The notes: a model not told the origin generated them from the letters alone. Positions 25,900 through 34,369 are shown, counted from the first letter of the stretch. The stretch: 64,000 bases of DNA from Anaerolineae bacterium (GCA_023384415.1 JAHDWJ010000001.1:1-64000); one strand, 5' to 3'. A program made the numbers and translations.

Positions 25900-27933
25900 A
25901 TGAGATTAAAGGTATTTTCGGCTTCATCGTACCGGTGGTTGGGGTTGGTTTTGTTAATGCTGCTGGCCTTTTTTTTGCGGGTCTGGCGGTTGGATGATGT
26001 GCCCCCAGGTTGGCGGGATGATGAGCTGATTGATGTGTTGGTGATTTCGCAGAAAGCCCTGGATGGGGATGTGCAGCTTTTTTATGCGGATGCGTCGGGT
26101 AATGAGGGGTTGTACCATGTGCTGAATGGGGTGATGTATGGCCTTTTTGGGGCGACTCCCTGGGGGATGCGGGGGCTTTCGGCGATTTTGGGGCTGCTGG
26201 CGATTCCGGCGGTGTATGTTGTGGGGAAGCAGTTGTATGATGAGAAGGTGGGCTGGCTCGCGGCCGCGTCCCTCACCATCAGCTTCTGGTCCCTCATGTA
26301 CTCTCGTTTTGCTCTGCGCCAGGTGATGACCCCGCTGTTATTGTTGTTAGCCTTCATCTGTTTTTGGCGAGCCTTTTCACGTCTCACGCTTTACGGATCA
26401 CGTTCCTGGATTAACGATTTACGCCTGACGATTTTAGATTGGGTTGGGGCCGGTGTTTTTTTGGGGTTGGGGTTTTATGTCTATTTTGCCTCACGGGGCG
26501 TCCCGGTTATTTTGTTGGTTTTTTGTGGGGCGATGGTGTTGGTGGCGCGGCCACGGCTGCGACAGGCCATGCCCGGCATCCTCACCATGTTTGCCGTCAC
26601 CATTTTATTAGCCATCCCCTTATTCATCGTTCTGGGGCAGCAGCCCGAAGCTGAAGCCCGTGTCAGTGAGGTAGGAGTTCCCCTGAACCGTGCCCTGGAA
26701 GGGGATTTTTCTCTGGTGCTGGATTACACCTGGCGCACCCTGGGCATGTTTCACGCCACCGGGGATGATGAATGGTTGTACAACATTCCTTTCCGCCCGG
26801 TTTTTGGCCCGGTAGGGGCCATCTTCTTTTGGGCAGGGGTGGGGATTGCTCTGTGGCACAGTGGGCAATTATTGGCCGGGGTGTTTCGTTCACCCAGGCG
26901 GCCGCCAGCATCCGCCCAGCTTTCTTCCCTCTTTCTGCTTTTCTGGTGGGGAGCAGGCATCTTACCCGGCTTTCTTAGCGTACCGGCGGCCAGTTTGGGG
27001 CATACCATCGTAGCCCAACCAGCCGTTTATATTTTGGCTGCCTTGCCCGTCTGGGGTGCAGGTCAATTGATAGCGCGTAGGCAAGGGGAGAACTCGCAAA
27101 CTCGCAAACTCGCAAAATCGCTCCCCCTTACCTTCGCCCTTATCCTCTGCCTCACCATGGCCGCCCGCGATTTGCCGGATTATTTTCTGGATTGGCCGCA
27201 GCGGGGGATGACGCGCTTCTTGTACCGGGCGGATATTGGTGATGTAGCTGATTATCTGGCGGCCAATCCCGCTTTAACTGATTTTGGCATTAGCGGGTTG
27301 TTGGCGGGTCCGTGGGACCGGCTGGCTTTAGAGGTAGAATATACGGGGGAGGGGGTGGTGCGGCCGCGTTGGTACCATCCCGAACGGGCTATGATGACTC
27401 ATCTGGGGGGGGAGCCAGCCGTTAATTTTGTAGGCTATCCGCTGGTGCCGATGGCTTACCGGGGGGAGTTGTCTCTGATGGGTGGCGCGGCCGCAGGGGG
27501 ATACCAGTTGAGCCAGGCTGAGGTGGAACGGGAGTGGCAGCCACCGGCCTGTTTCCAAAATGGGTTATGTCTGGTGTGGGCCAGTTTCGGTGATGGGGTA
27601 TTAGAGTTGGGTTGGGAAGTGGCGCGGTCGCTTGATTTGCCCCCCATTCCCCTCATCAGTAACCCGCCGCCGCCAGGGGTTTACGCCGGGCCGCGCCTCT
27701 ATGTGTTTGCCCACCTGCTGGATGAGGCGGGGCGGTTCCTCACCGGGGAAGATGGGTTGTGGGTAGACCCGGTGACACTCCACCTGGGGGATCGCTGGTT
27801 ACAGCAGCATTGGTTGGGGGAACGAGAGGAGAGCGCGGCCGCGACCTTTGGCCTATATGATCCCATGACCGGGCAGCGCATCCTCACCGACACCGGTCAA
27901 GATCACCTGCGCCTTGACTTGCCCGAAAGTTAG
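25900..27933 (+). CDS. Membrane glycosyltransferase, GT39/PMT-like
   Basis: 677 residues from the ATG at 25900; a GTG six bases upstream is the alternative. It has about eleven to twelve membrane segments. The first periplasmic loop carries DDELIDVLVISQ, matching the acidic Asp-Glu catalytic motif of polyprenol-sugar-dependent GT-C enzymes, and FALRQVMTPLLLL follows. Such enzymes move a sugar from an undecaprenyl or dolichyl phosphate carrier to protein, lipid or cell-wall polymers. A 250-residue C-terminal soluble domain of unknown fold follows the last membrane segment. Acceptor and donor cannot be told. Confidence 0.8.
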   Translation: MRLKVFSASSYRWLGLVLLMLLAFFLRVWRLDDVPPGWRDDELIDVLVISQKALDGDVQLFYADASGNEGLYHVLNGVMYGLFGATPWGMRGLSAILGLLAIPAVYVVGKQLYDEKVGWLAAASLTISFWSLMYSRFALRQVMTPLLLLLAFICFWRAFSRLTLYGSRSWINDLRLTILDWVGAGVFLGLGFYVYFASRGVPVILLVFCGAMVLVARPRLRQAMPGILTMFAVTILLAIPLFIVLGQQPEAEARVSEVGVPLNRALEGDFSLVLDYTWRTLGMFHATGDDEWLYNIPFRPVFGPVGAIFFWAGVGIALWHSGQLLAGVFRSPRRPPASAQLSSLFLLFWWGAGILPGFLSVPAASLGHTIVAQPAVYILAALPVWGAGQLIARRQGENSQTRKLAKSLPLTFALILCLTMAARDLPDYFLDWPQRGMTRFLYRADIGDVADYLAANPALTDFGISGLLAGPWDRLALEVEYTGEGVVRPRWYHPERAMMTHLGGEPAVNFVGYPLVPMAYRGELSLMGGAAAGGYQLSQAEVEREWQPPACFQNGLCLVWASFGDGVLELGWEVARSLDLPPIPLISNPPPPGVYAGPRLYVFAHLLDEAGRFLTGEDGLWVDPVTLHLGDRWLQQHWLGEREESAAATFGLYDPMTGQRILTDTGQDHLRLDLPES

Positions 27934-28188
27934 AGCCAAAATGTTTATCTGACGGTTGACGTGAGATAGAGGACAGATTATCCTGTTTAGTCAATTTCAA
28001 TCGCAGGATAGGACAATCAATGTGTGTCATACCTAACCTGGACAAGCCAGAAAAGATTTATCCACAGATGTCACAGATGGACACAGATTTTTAAGCCATC
28101 TGTGAAAATCTGCGTCATCTGTGGATCAGTTCTTGTTTTTTGTACAAGAAGTTGACTTATACGGTACGAAAACATCAAGGTGGTAACT
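27934..28188. other. Intergenic region with family D repeat
   Basis: Holds family D copy 2 (28032-28089) and an imperfect palindrome with arms ATCCACAGATG (28060-28070) and CATCTGTGGAT (28116-28126), a plausible terminator after the glycosyltransferase gene. The rest shows nothing recognisable. Confidence 0.6.
28055..28089 (+). repeat. Intergenic repeat family D, copy 2
   Basis: 35 bp matching the reverse complement of 51749-51783 with one mismatch. The adjacent 28032-28074 matches 2543-2585 with about four mismatches in 43. Confidence 0.8.
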
Positions 28189-28660
28189 ATGGAAACGGTA
28201 ACTGTATCTTGGCAATCATTAACATTTAGGACTTACGCAAAATGCAAAAAGACCTGACAGGTTTTTTGATTCGTTCTATGGTTGTTACAGGAGAAAACCT
28301 GTCAGGTCTGCGTAAGTCCTAACATTAAAACAATATCTCGAATGGGTTAATGGGGGAATCCGATTGGCCGGTACGCGGATTGGCCCGGAGCAAATTGTTG
28401 ATGCTTATGAAGCTGGGCCAACCCCGGAAGAGATTGCTTTGCGCTATCGGACGTTATCTTTAGAGGCTGTTTATGCGGCAATTACCTATTACCTGGCCAA
28501 TCAGGAACAAGTAAAGGCTTATATGCAATCGCTGCAAAGAGAAGATGAAGCAGAATGGAAACATCTGGGGCATGAATCATTAACTAAATTGCTGCGCGAG
28601 CGTTTAGAAACACAATCCCATACTGTCATTGATCGAGAGCAGGTCACACCCACATTATGA
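28189..28660 (+). pseudogene. DUF433-type antitoxin gene split by a MITE
   Basis: The ATG at 28189 follows an AAGGTGG site. Removing the 95-bp element and one 5-bp duplication restores a single 123-residue frame running to the TGA at 28658: METVTVSWQSLT, then LKQYLEWVNGGIRLAGTRI, then the DUF433 helix-turn-helix core GPEQIVDAYEAGPTPEEIA and LEAVYAAITYYLANQ. DUF433 proteins are antitoxins, usually with PIN-like DUF5615 toxins. In the current DNA the frame runs into a stop inside the element after 22 codons. A shortened product could restart at TTG 28364. The stop overlaps the toxin's ATG as ATGA, showing the original operon order. Confidence 0.85.
28227..28321. mobile_element. 95-bp MITE with 13-bp terminal inverted repeats and 5-bp target duplication
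   Basis: Ends are TAGGACTTACGCA (28227-28239) and its exact complement (28309-28321). Immediately inside the right end is a 15-bp block complementary to GACCTGACAGGTTTT at 28251-28265, so almost the whole element can fold back; the left arm has 11 extra bases (28240-28250). Both sides carry the 5-bp sequence ACATT (28222-28226 and 28322-28326). It codes for nothing, so it must have been moved by a transposase elsewhere. I saw no second copy in this window. Confidence 0.9.
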
Positions 28661-29013
28661 AACCCCAGTTTTTGCTGGATGAGAATGTAGACCTGATTGT
28701 GCAAAGACAACTGCACTGACGAAACCTGGCTATTGAGGTTTTAGCTGTCGGAGATGTCGGAACACCACCCTTGTAGGCGCAAGATCGGGTCATTTTAAGA
28801 TGGATCGAGGAAAACGATTATATTTTAGTGTCTTGGGGCAAACGAACCATTCCAGGCCATTTGGTCGAGCATTTTGAAGAGAGTAGACATGTGCCGGGTA
28901 TTTTACTTATAAGGCGTGGTACAACGCTGGGGCAAATTGTGGAAACACTTTTTCTGGTGTGGATGGCCTCGGAAGCGGAAGAATATTATGACCGGTTGCT
29001 GTACATTCCCTAA
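28657..29013 (+). pseudogene. DUF5615 PIN-like toxin gene with two in-frame stops
   Basis: An open frame of 119 codons from the ATG overlapping the antitoxin stop. It begins MKPQFLLDENVD, the start of DUF5615 PIN-like proteins, which carry Asp-Glu-Asn at this site. TGA occurs at codon 21 and TAG at codon 41 (28777-28779). Beyond the stops the frame continues with family-like sequence: VILRWIEENDYILVSWGKRTIPGHLVEH and IVETLFLVWMASEAEEYY. There is no frameshift, so the two nonsense mutations alone inactivate it. With the antitoxin split by a MITE the pair is a fossil toxin-antitoxin module. Confidence 0.85.
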
Positions 29014-29029
29014 GTTTAATATCCATTTG

Positions 29030-29132
29030 GTAACTACTAAGGCACACAAGAATTTCACCGCGAAGACGCCAAGATCAGTAAGAATTTCTTGAGGAACTTT
29101 GTGTTCTTTGCGGCTTTGCGGTTAGTAGTTAC
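29030..29132. mobile_element. 103-bp MITE-like element with 8-bp flanking repeats
   Basis: Ends are GTAACTACTAA (29030-29040) and TTAGTAGTTAC (29122-29132), perfect 11-bp inverted repeats. Both ends are abutted by TCCATTTG (29022-29029 and 29133-29140), an 8-bp direct repeat expected of target-site duplication. The inside has degenerate CACCGCGAAGACGCC and CTTTGCGGCTTTGCGG words resembling the common intergenic repeat family. No coding content. Confidence 0.75.
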
Positions 29133-29180
29133 TCCATTTGAACGATTATCGAGACGATTCCTAACTGTTTTAGCACACGA

Positions 29181-30242
29181 TCAAGTAGATGAGGTTAATA
29201 AATGTTGGGCAATATGGGCCGCGGCCGCGCCGTCGCCAAAAAGTTGGGGTGGGAGAGTGTCAGGACGCGGCCGCGCCAAAGCCTCACGCACCTTCTCCTC
29301 TTCCGTCCCCACCAATACATTCCACCCCTGAGCCACCGTCTCTACCCATTCCGTATCCTCACGCAGCGTCAGGCAGGGCACCGCAAAAATATACGCCTCT
29401 TTTTGCACCCCCCCCGAATCGGTCAGGATGAAGCGGGCGTTTTTCTCCAGGGCCAACATCTCCAGGTAGCCCACCGGGGGGATGAGCCGGACAGTGGGTG
29501 GAGGGGTGAGCGAGAAACGTTGTAATGCGGCCGCCGTCCGGGGGTGAATCGGCCACAAGACTGGCCATTGGCTCTGAGCCAGGCAGGCCAAGACCTGGGC
29601 CAACGCCTCAGCCGTGTCTGTATTGCTGGCCCGGTGGATAGTCGCCAGAACATATTCCCCAGGGGTGAGGTGATGCTGACTGAGGATGGGGGAGTGTGCG
29701 GCTTTAGGCAAAAAATAGTAGAGAGCATCTACCATCACATCACCAACCAGATGTACCCCCCGATGAATCCCCTCAGCAGCCAGGTTGTCCACAGCAGTTT
29801 GGGTGGGACAGAAGAGCAGCCTGGCGCAGTGATCAGTCAGGACGCGGTTAATCTCTTCGGGCATAGTCCGGTTGAAGCTGCGTAGACCGGCCTCAATATG
29901 GGCGATGGGGATGTGGAGTTTCGCGGCCGCGAGCGCACCGGCCAGGGTTGAGTTCGTATCCCCATAGACCAGGAGCCAATCCGGTTTTTCTTGTTGCAGC
30001 ACCGCCTCAATCGCTGCCAGCATCTGCCCCGTCTGCTGCCCATGTGGGCCAGAGCCGATACCCAGGTTGTAATCCGGTTCCGGGATACCTAGCTCCTCAA
30101 AAAAGACAGCCGACATACCGTGATCATAATGCTGCCCGGTGTGGACGAGTATTTCGTTAAATTGTTGGCGTAAGGTGGCGGAAACGGGGGCAGCTTTAAT
30201 AAATTGCGGCCGCGCTCCCGCAATAGAGACAATTTTCATCAT
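29181..30242 (-). CDS. wecB: UDP-N-acetylglucosamine 2-epimerase, non-hydrolysing
   Basis: 353 residues. The signature features are ARPQFIKAAPV at the start, HTGQHYDHGMS, VYGDTNSTLAGALAA, HIEAGLRSFNRTMPEEINRVLTDH and the late LTDSGGVQKEAY, all of which match WecB. The enzyme interconverts UDP-GlcNAc and UDP-ManNAc, supplying ManNAc for surface polysaccharides such as enterobacterial common antigen or teichoic acid linkage units. It lies on its own strand ahead of the repeat-rich gap. GAGGAAAGG precedes the ATG at 30242; the Met at 30239 is equivalent. Confidence 0.94.
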   Translation of the reverse strand: MMKIVSIAGARPQFIKAAPVSATLRQQFNEILVHTGQHYDHGMSAVFFEELGIPEPDYNLGIGSGPHGQQTGQMLAAIEAVLQQEKPDWLLVYGDTNSTLAGALAAAKLHIPIAHIEAGLRSFNRTMPEEINRVLTDHCARLLFCPTQTAVDNLAAEGIHRGVHLVGDVMVDALYYFLPKAAHSPILSQHHLTPGEYVLATIHRASNTDTAEALAQVLACLAQSQWPVLWPIHPRTAAALQRFSLTPPPTVRLIPPVGYLEMLALEKNARFILTDSGGVQKEAYIFAVPCLTLREDTEWVETVAQGWNVLVGTEEEKVREALARPRPDTLPPQLFGDGAAAAHIAQHLLTSST

Positions 30243-30611
30243 ATGCGCCTTTCCTCATAGAAGTTAATGCAGGCAAAGTTAATGAGATAGAGAGATGAAT
30301 GGATCTTTGGGATTTAGCAGCGTCAATGGCATATGGATAGGGGCTTACAGCCAAACATGCCTATATTTCGAGTCAACTCCCTGAATTCCTCAGAGTCTTT
30401 GGGATTTCGCGGGGCAAGATAGAATAAATGTAGCGGCATACCCTTGTGGTTGCCCTCGACCAGGCAGGGACAAAGCCAGCCCCTACATCTGGTGTCAACC
30501 CCAAATTCCTAAAGAGCCAAACAATCTTGCACAACCGCATTTGCAGGATTCACGGATTGGGCCTGGTAAGTAAAAAATCCGTAAATCCTGCTGATCCGTG
30601 TTCTCCCGTTT
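30243..30611. other. Intergenic region between wecB and proS
   Basis: Mostly unstructured. Near its right end it holds an AATCCGTAAATCC-type hairpin, listed separately. No gene is supported. Confidence 0.5.
30544..30590 (-). terminator. AATCCGTAAATCC-family hairpin after proS
   Basis: CAGGATTCACGGATT (30544-30558) and AATCCGTAAATCCTG (30576-30590) with one wobble, 17-base loop. It lies just beyond the proS stop codon on its own transcript side. Related hairpins are at 39041-39081 and 45790-45858. Confidence 0.6.
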
Positions 30612-32378
30612 TTATTCTTCAAAAGGAACCGGAACGACGGTGGCCTGAACTTCGGCGAAGAGAGCGTCGATTTGGGCCTGGACGGTGTTAACAAGATTGT
30701 CCAGGGGGATGATGATGCGTTCGTCGCTGTGGCGCAGTTTCATCTCTACGCCCCCCTCTTTCCAGGCCCGTGCCCCTACGGTGAGGCGAATGGGTAGGCC
30801 AATGAGGTCGGCGTCGTTGAATTTGACCCCGGCTGATTCATCTCGATCATCGTACAATACCTCAAGGCTCGCGGCCGCTAACTGCTCATACACCTGATCA
30901 GCCTCTTTTTCCATTTTACCCATGCCGACCAGATGGACATGGTATGGGGCGATGGTGATGGGGAGCATCAACCCTTTATCGTCATGGTTCTCTTCGGCGG
31001 AGCAGGCTAGCAGCCGCCCTACACCGATGCCGTAGGACCCCATGATGACCGGTTTGCTGCTGCCGTCTTCATCTACAAAGGTGCCGCCCAGGGCCTCGGT
31101 GTATTTGGTGCCCAGCTTGAAGATGTTGCCCACTTCAACGCCGCGCGAGAGGTAAATAGGCTGCCCACAGCGCGGACAACCATCCCCCTCCTGCGCGGCC
31201 GCGATGTCTGCCACCACATCCGCCTGATAATCCCGCCCATAATTGACATTTCGCAGGTGGTACCCGGCCTCATTGGCCCCGGCGACCAGGTTAGGGGAGG
31301 TGGGAACAGCGTCATCCACGATGATGATGACGTTTTTATTAGACCGCAGCCCCACCGGTGAGGCATACCCTGCCACTGCGCCGATAGAACTGATCTCTTC
31401 CGGGTGGGCCGGCCGCAGCTCATGGGCTTTGAGGGCGTTGGTCAGCTTCGTCTCATTCACTTCCATGTCACCGCGCACAATGGCGAAAATCAATTTTTGG
31501 GTTTCCGTGCCTGCTTCGCGCATGGTGGCGACCATGAACACCGCTTTGGCCGTTTTGGCTTTGGGAACACCCAGAAATTCAGCCAATGCCTCGATAGTGG
31601 AGACATCGGGGGTGGCGACTTTCTCAGCGGGGAGAGCGGTTTCTGCGGCCGCGTCCTTTTTCTTAAAGGTAGCAATTTGTCGGTTAGCGTGGTAGCCACA
31701 CCCATCACACAGCACCAACGTATCCTCACCGATGGGGGTCAGGTACATATATTCATGGGCCATAGACCCGCCCATCATGCCCACATCAGAAGCGACGGCG
31801 ATGGCTTTAATGCCCGCCCGATGGAAAATGTTGAAGTATGCCTGATAATGGGCACGGTACTGCTCATCCAGGCTGGCCTCGTTGGCATCCAGAGAATAAC
31901 TGTCTAGCATGGTAAACTCTCGTACCCGGATGAGGCCAGCGCGCGGCCGCGGATCATCGCGCCATTTGGTCTGGATGTGATAAACCAATTGGGGCAGTTG
32001 GCGGTACGATTGGATTTCCCGCCGAATCAAATCCGCTACCACTTCCTCATGGGTCATGGCCAACACCATATCTCGTTCGTTTTTATCATAAAACCGCCCC
32101 ATCTCCGTGCCAATCTCATACCACCGTTTCGTCTCTTTCCAGATGTCTGCCGGATGGACAACGGGCATGGTCATCTCTTGCCCGCCGATACCGTTTATCT
32201 CCTCACGCATAATATTTTCAATTTTGGTGATAGATCGTTTTGCCAGGGGCAGGTAGCTAAAAATGCCGGCCGCTAAGGGGCGGATAAACCCGGCCCGCAG
32301 GAGTAGTTGATGGCTCTTCACCTCGACATCAGCCGGGGCTTCGCGTAAGGTCAGGCCAAATCGTTTAGACATTCGCAT
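30612..32378 (-). CDS. proS: Prolyl-tRNA synthetase, bacterial type with editing domain
   Basis: 588 residues, the usual size for the bacterial type. Class II motif 2 is in RDDPRPRAGLIRVREF and motif 3 in GSYGIGVGRLLACSAEE. The Ala-rich insert between them (about 220-400) is the INS editing domain that removes misacylated Ala, with GVPKAKTAKAVFM typical of that region. C-x2-C pairs (CDGC, CPRC) suggest a zinc site. It charges tRNA-Pro. Upstream is a structured leader with a terminator, described separately. Conservation with normal bacterial ProS supports the start at 32378. Confidence 0.96.
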   Translation of the reverse strand: MRMSKRFGLTLREAPADVEVKSHQLLLRAGFIRPLAAGIFSYLPLAKRSITKIENIMREEINGIGGQEMTMPVVHPADIWKETKRWYEIGTEMGRFYDKNERDMVLAMTHEEVVADLIRREIQSYRQLPQLVYHIQTKWRDDPRPRAGLIRVREFTMLDSYSLDANEASLDEQYRAHYQAYFNIFHRAGIKAIAVASDVGMMGGSMAHEYMYLTPIGEDTLVLCDGCGYHANRQIATFKKKDAAAETALPAEKVATPDVSTIEALAEFLGVPKAKTAKAVFMVATMREAGTETQKLIFAIVRGDMEVNETKLTNALKAHELRPAHPEEISSIGAVAGYASPVGLRSNKNVIIIVDDAVPTSPNLVAGANEAGYHLRNVNYGRDYQADVVADIAAAQEGDGCPRCGQPIYLSRGVEVGNIFKLGTKYTEALGGTFVDEDGSSKPVIMGSYGIGVGRLLACSAEENHDDKGLMLPITIAPYHVHLVGMGKMEKEADQVYEQLAAASLEVLYDDRDESAGVKFNDADLIGLPIRLTVGARAWKEGGVEMKLRHSDERIIIPLDNLVNTVQAQIDALFAEVQATVVPVPFEE

Positions 32379-32461
32379 AAAACACCTCGTAGGAGTCAGA
32401 AATAATCAGAAAATGGGAGATCATATACATTCGCCTGGCTAATCAGGCGGCAGGGCGGCCA

Positions 32462-32494
32462 ACAAAAAACGCCCCGTTGTGGATTGGGGCGTTT
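32462..32494 (-). terminator. Intrinsic terminator in the proS leader
   Basis: Minus-strand AACGCCCC and GGGGCGTT (plus 32486-32493 and 32468-32475) form an 8-9 bp stem with a 10-base loop, followed by TTTTTT. It lies 84 bp before proS, so it would stop transcription unless prevented. Confidence 0.85.
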
Positions 32495-32640
32495 CGTTCA
32501 TCAAGGGTGGGCTGCGGCCGCGTATACGGCCTCATTTTTACACCATCACCCAGCCAACGAAACCACCCCGTGCCCAACGGGGCCGCTAGGGATGGGGTAT
32601 GGCTGGAAAAGGAGTAAATCTGTCTGCGTCATCATAGGCA
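32462..32640 (-). ncRNA. Structured proS leader or small RNA, attenuator-like
   Basis: A strong promoter on the minus strand (-35 TTGACA at 32666-32671, 17-bp spacer, -10 TATTTT at 32643-32648) starts a transcript near 32636. It folds CCAGCCA with TGGCTGG around an inner CCCCGT/ACGGGG hairpin, then the terminator above. GGGGTGGTTTCGTT (plus 32556-32569) can pair with AACGAAACGCCCC (plus 32486-32498) as an 8+4 bp helix that would destroy the terminator. This is antitermination architecture before an aminoacyl-tRNA synthetase gene, as in T-box leaders; GGTGGT sits in the helix bulge. I cannot identify a T-box stem I, and a free-standing sRNA ending at the terminator is the alternative. Confidence 0.6.
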
Positions 32641-32642
32641 TA

Positions 32643-32671
32643 AAAATACTTGAGAGGGGGGTTTTTGTCAA
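32643..32671 (-). promoter_or_regulatory. Sigma-70-like promoter for the proS leader
   Basis: TTGACA (32666-32671), 17 bp, TATTTT (32643-32648) on the minus strand. This is the best promoter match I see in the window. Confidence 0.75.
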
Positions 32672-32801
32672 CCAGAGATTGCAACTGATTAAATATTTAT
32701 TCCTTACTGGACTCTGGCGAAAATTGATTTCACCAGTGGTAATAACCAATACACCAATACACTAATAACCAGTAGTCAGACTAAAAAACGCTAGACTCCA
32801 A

Positions 32802-33524
32802 TTACTTATTGGGTTTGCCTCCAAATCGCCCCATTTCATTAGACTGGCCTATACCTGTTTCCGTCAATGTTTGTTCTACGACTTTATGGCAATCATTTAT
32901 ATAAGGCACCCATAACTTTTCATCGGCCGCCGCTTTTTTGTTTCGGCAGACTTGCATGACCTCACCCGCTTGTTGGGGGTCAACCCAAAATGTTTTGCAA
33001 GTGTCTCCTTCTGGCCCTTTTTCTGATTGGGCGTTGCCCATGCCACAAAACTCTTGAGTATCACCCCGCCATAGATATTTATGGGTGGCTACATTGCCCC
33101 GAAAAAATGCTGAACGAGTACAGGAGTATATAGGTACCTGGGCCGGCCCCTCATGCCCGTCTCGGCAGTTACGTTGTAGACCATCTGTATGATTGTGTTG
33201 AGTATATTGTTGAATCTGTTCTTCTCGCTTGAATGCTAAATCTTCACTTTCTAATCGCTGTAGATAACGGCTGTTTGTTTGATAGGTCTGCACACCTGCT
33301 TCTAAAGCGGCGGCCGTTTTTTGCTGTAAAACACGCTGTGTAGCTCGATTGCCGATGGTACGCTGTAAAGCCAATATCTGCCCTGTCTGTGATGGGCCAG
33401 TAGGTAAGGCCATGGTTGGCACAATCTGGACATTACTAAAGGTGGTTTGGGGTTGCTGCTGACGATTGAGTAATATTTGACGTTCTGCTAAGGAATAGTT
33501 ATTGACCTGGGTAATGCGGTTCAT
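32802..33524 (-). CDS. Cys-rich protein with LQRxxGN motif, possible secreted toxin or cargo
   Basis: 240 residues. Residues 53-67 are LQRTIGNRATQRVLQ, the short helical motif found near the N-terminus of proteins linked to extracellular contractile injection systems and related secreted toxins. Before it is a low-complexity Gln/Asn-rich stretch. The C-terminal part has six cysteines (120, 135, 160, 176, 193, 212) with NDCHKVVEQTL near the end, which could hold a Cys-His catalytic pair. No membrane segment or signal peptide is seen. It lacks the GCGGCCGC octamer and is AT-richer than its neighbours. Nothing else of an injection system lies here. AGGAG precedes the ATG. Confidence 0.6.
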   Translation of the reverse strand: MNRITQVNNYSLAERQILLNRQQQPQTTFSNVQIVPTMALPTGPSQTGQILALQRTIGNRATQRVLQQKTAAALEAGVQTYQTNSRYLQRLESEDLAFKREEQIQQYTQHNHTDGLQRNCRDGHEGPAQVPIYSCTRSAFFRGNVATHKYLWRGDTQEFCGMGNAQSEKGPEGDTCKTFWVDPQQAGEVMQVCRNKKAAADEKLWVPYINDCHKVVEQTLTETGIGQSNEMGRFGGKPNK

Positions 33525-33614
33525 GATATACTCCTAAAAAATATAATGTTGATCACTTCTTCATAAAATGGCAGCAAGACGAGAGGGAAGTAAGGTAATG
33601 ATACCACATTATTG

Positions 33615-34364
33615 TCAATTTGTTGTCGGATTGGTTGATTTCATTTCTCCTAACTGGTAGAAGACCAGCGCGGCCGCAACCACTGCCGCCGTTTCTGCCC
33701 GTAAAATGCGTGGTCCCAGGGTTATTGGCTGCACCTGGTGGGTCTGGGCCAACCGAATTTCATCCTCGCCCCACCCCCCTTCCGGGCCGATGAATAAAGC
33801 GACGGGGTGAGGGGGGGATGCGGCGAGAGTGGCCTGTAGAGAGATGGTTTTCTCCTGCTCGTAAGGGATGAGGGCCAGGGTATCAGGGGGGAGGGTAGCC
33901 AGGGCGCTGCTCAGGGGAATGGGGGGGAGAAGCTCAGGGATGCGGCCGCGTCCTGACTGTTCGGCCGCTTCAGTGACAATCCTCTCCCAGCGGGCCATCT
34001 TGTTGAGACTGACTTCGTGAACCACTGTACGTACTGTGATCAGGGGCACAAACCGGGCCACCCCTATCTCCGTCCCTTTTTGCAGCACCCACTCAAATTT
34101 ATCCGTTTTGAGCAGTCCCTGGTAAAGCGTTAGATGGGTAGATGGCTCGCCGGGGGCAGGGGTACGCTCAACAACGCGGCCGCGTACCCCTCGTTTATTG
34201 ACCTCATGTAAGGCAACAGTATAAGCCCAACCCTGGTTATCCAAAAGAGTGATGATGGCCGGCGGCCGCAGCCGTAACACCTGGCTGATCTGATGGGCCT
34301 GAGCCTCAGCCAAAACCACCTCTTCCCCCACCTGCCACAAGCCAGCCATAAAAAAACGGTGCAT
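33615..34364 (-). CDS. rsmE: 16S rRNA (uracil1498-N3)-methyltransferase RsmE
   Basis: 249 residues. The SPOUT-type knotted C-terminus has IGPEGGWGEDEI and LGPRILRAETA, and the PUA-like N-terminus has HRFFM and HQISQVLRLRP. It methylates U1498 of 16S rRNA in the small ribosomal subunit using S-adenosylmethionine. It lies 5 bp from the following peptidase gene on the same strand, so the two are likely co-transcribed. Confidence 0.93.
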   Translation of the reverse strand: MHRFFMAGLWQVGEEVVLAEAQAHQISQVLRLRPPAIITLLDNQGWAYTVALHEVNKRGVRGRVVERTPAPGEPSTHLTLYQGLLKTDKFEWVLQKGTEIGVARFVPLITVRTVVHEVSLNKMARWERIVTEAAEQSGRGRIPELLPPIPLSSALATLPPDTLALIPYEQEKTISLQATLAASPPHPVALFIGPEGGWGEDEIRLAQTHQVQPITLGPRILRAETAAVVAAALVFYQLGEMKSTNPTTN

Positions 34365-34369
34365 ACGAC

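Noticed and set aside
28720..28780. Recoded stops (selenocysteine or pyrrolysine) in the toxin frame
   Set aside because: No selenocysteine insertion element or amber-recoding genes are visible, the family does not use such residues, and the partner gene is broken too. Nonsense mutation is simpler.
29089..29525. Plus-strand frames over wecB
   Set aside because: Shadows of the wecB coding sequence.
32462..32640. A confident T-box or 6S RNA call
   Set aside because: Only the antiterminator logic is visible; no stem I, specifier or 6S bubble can be shown by reading alone.
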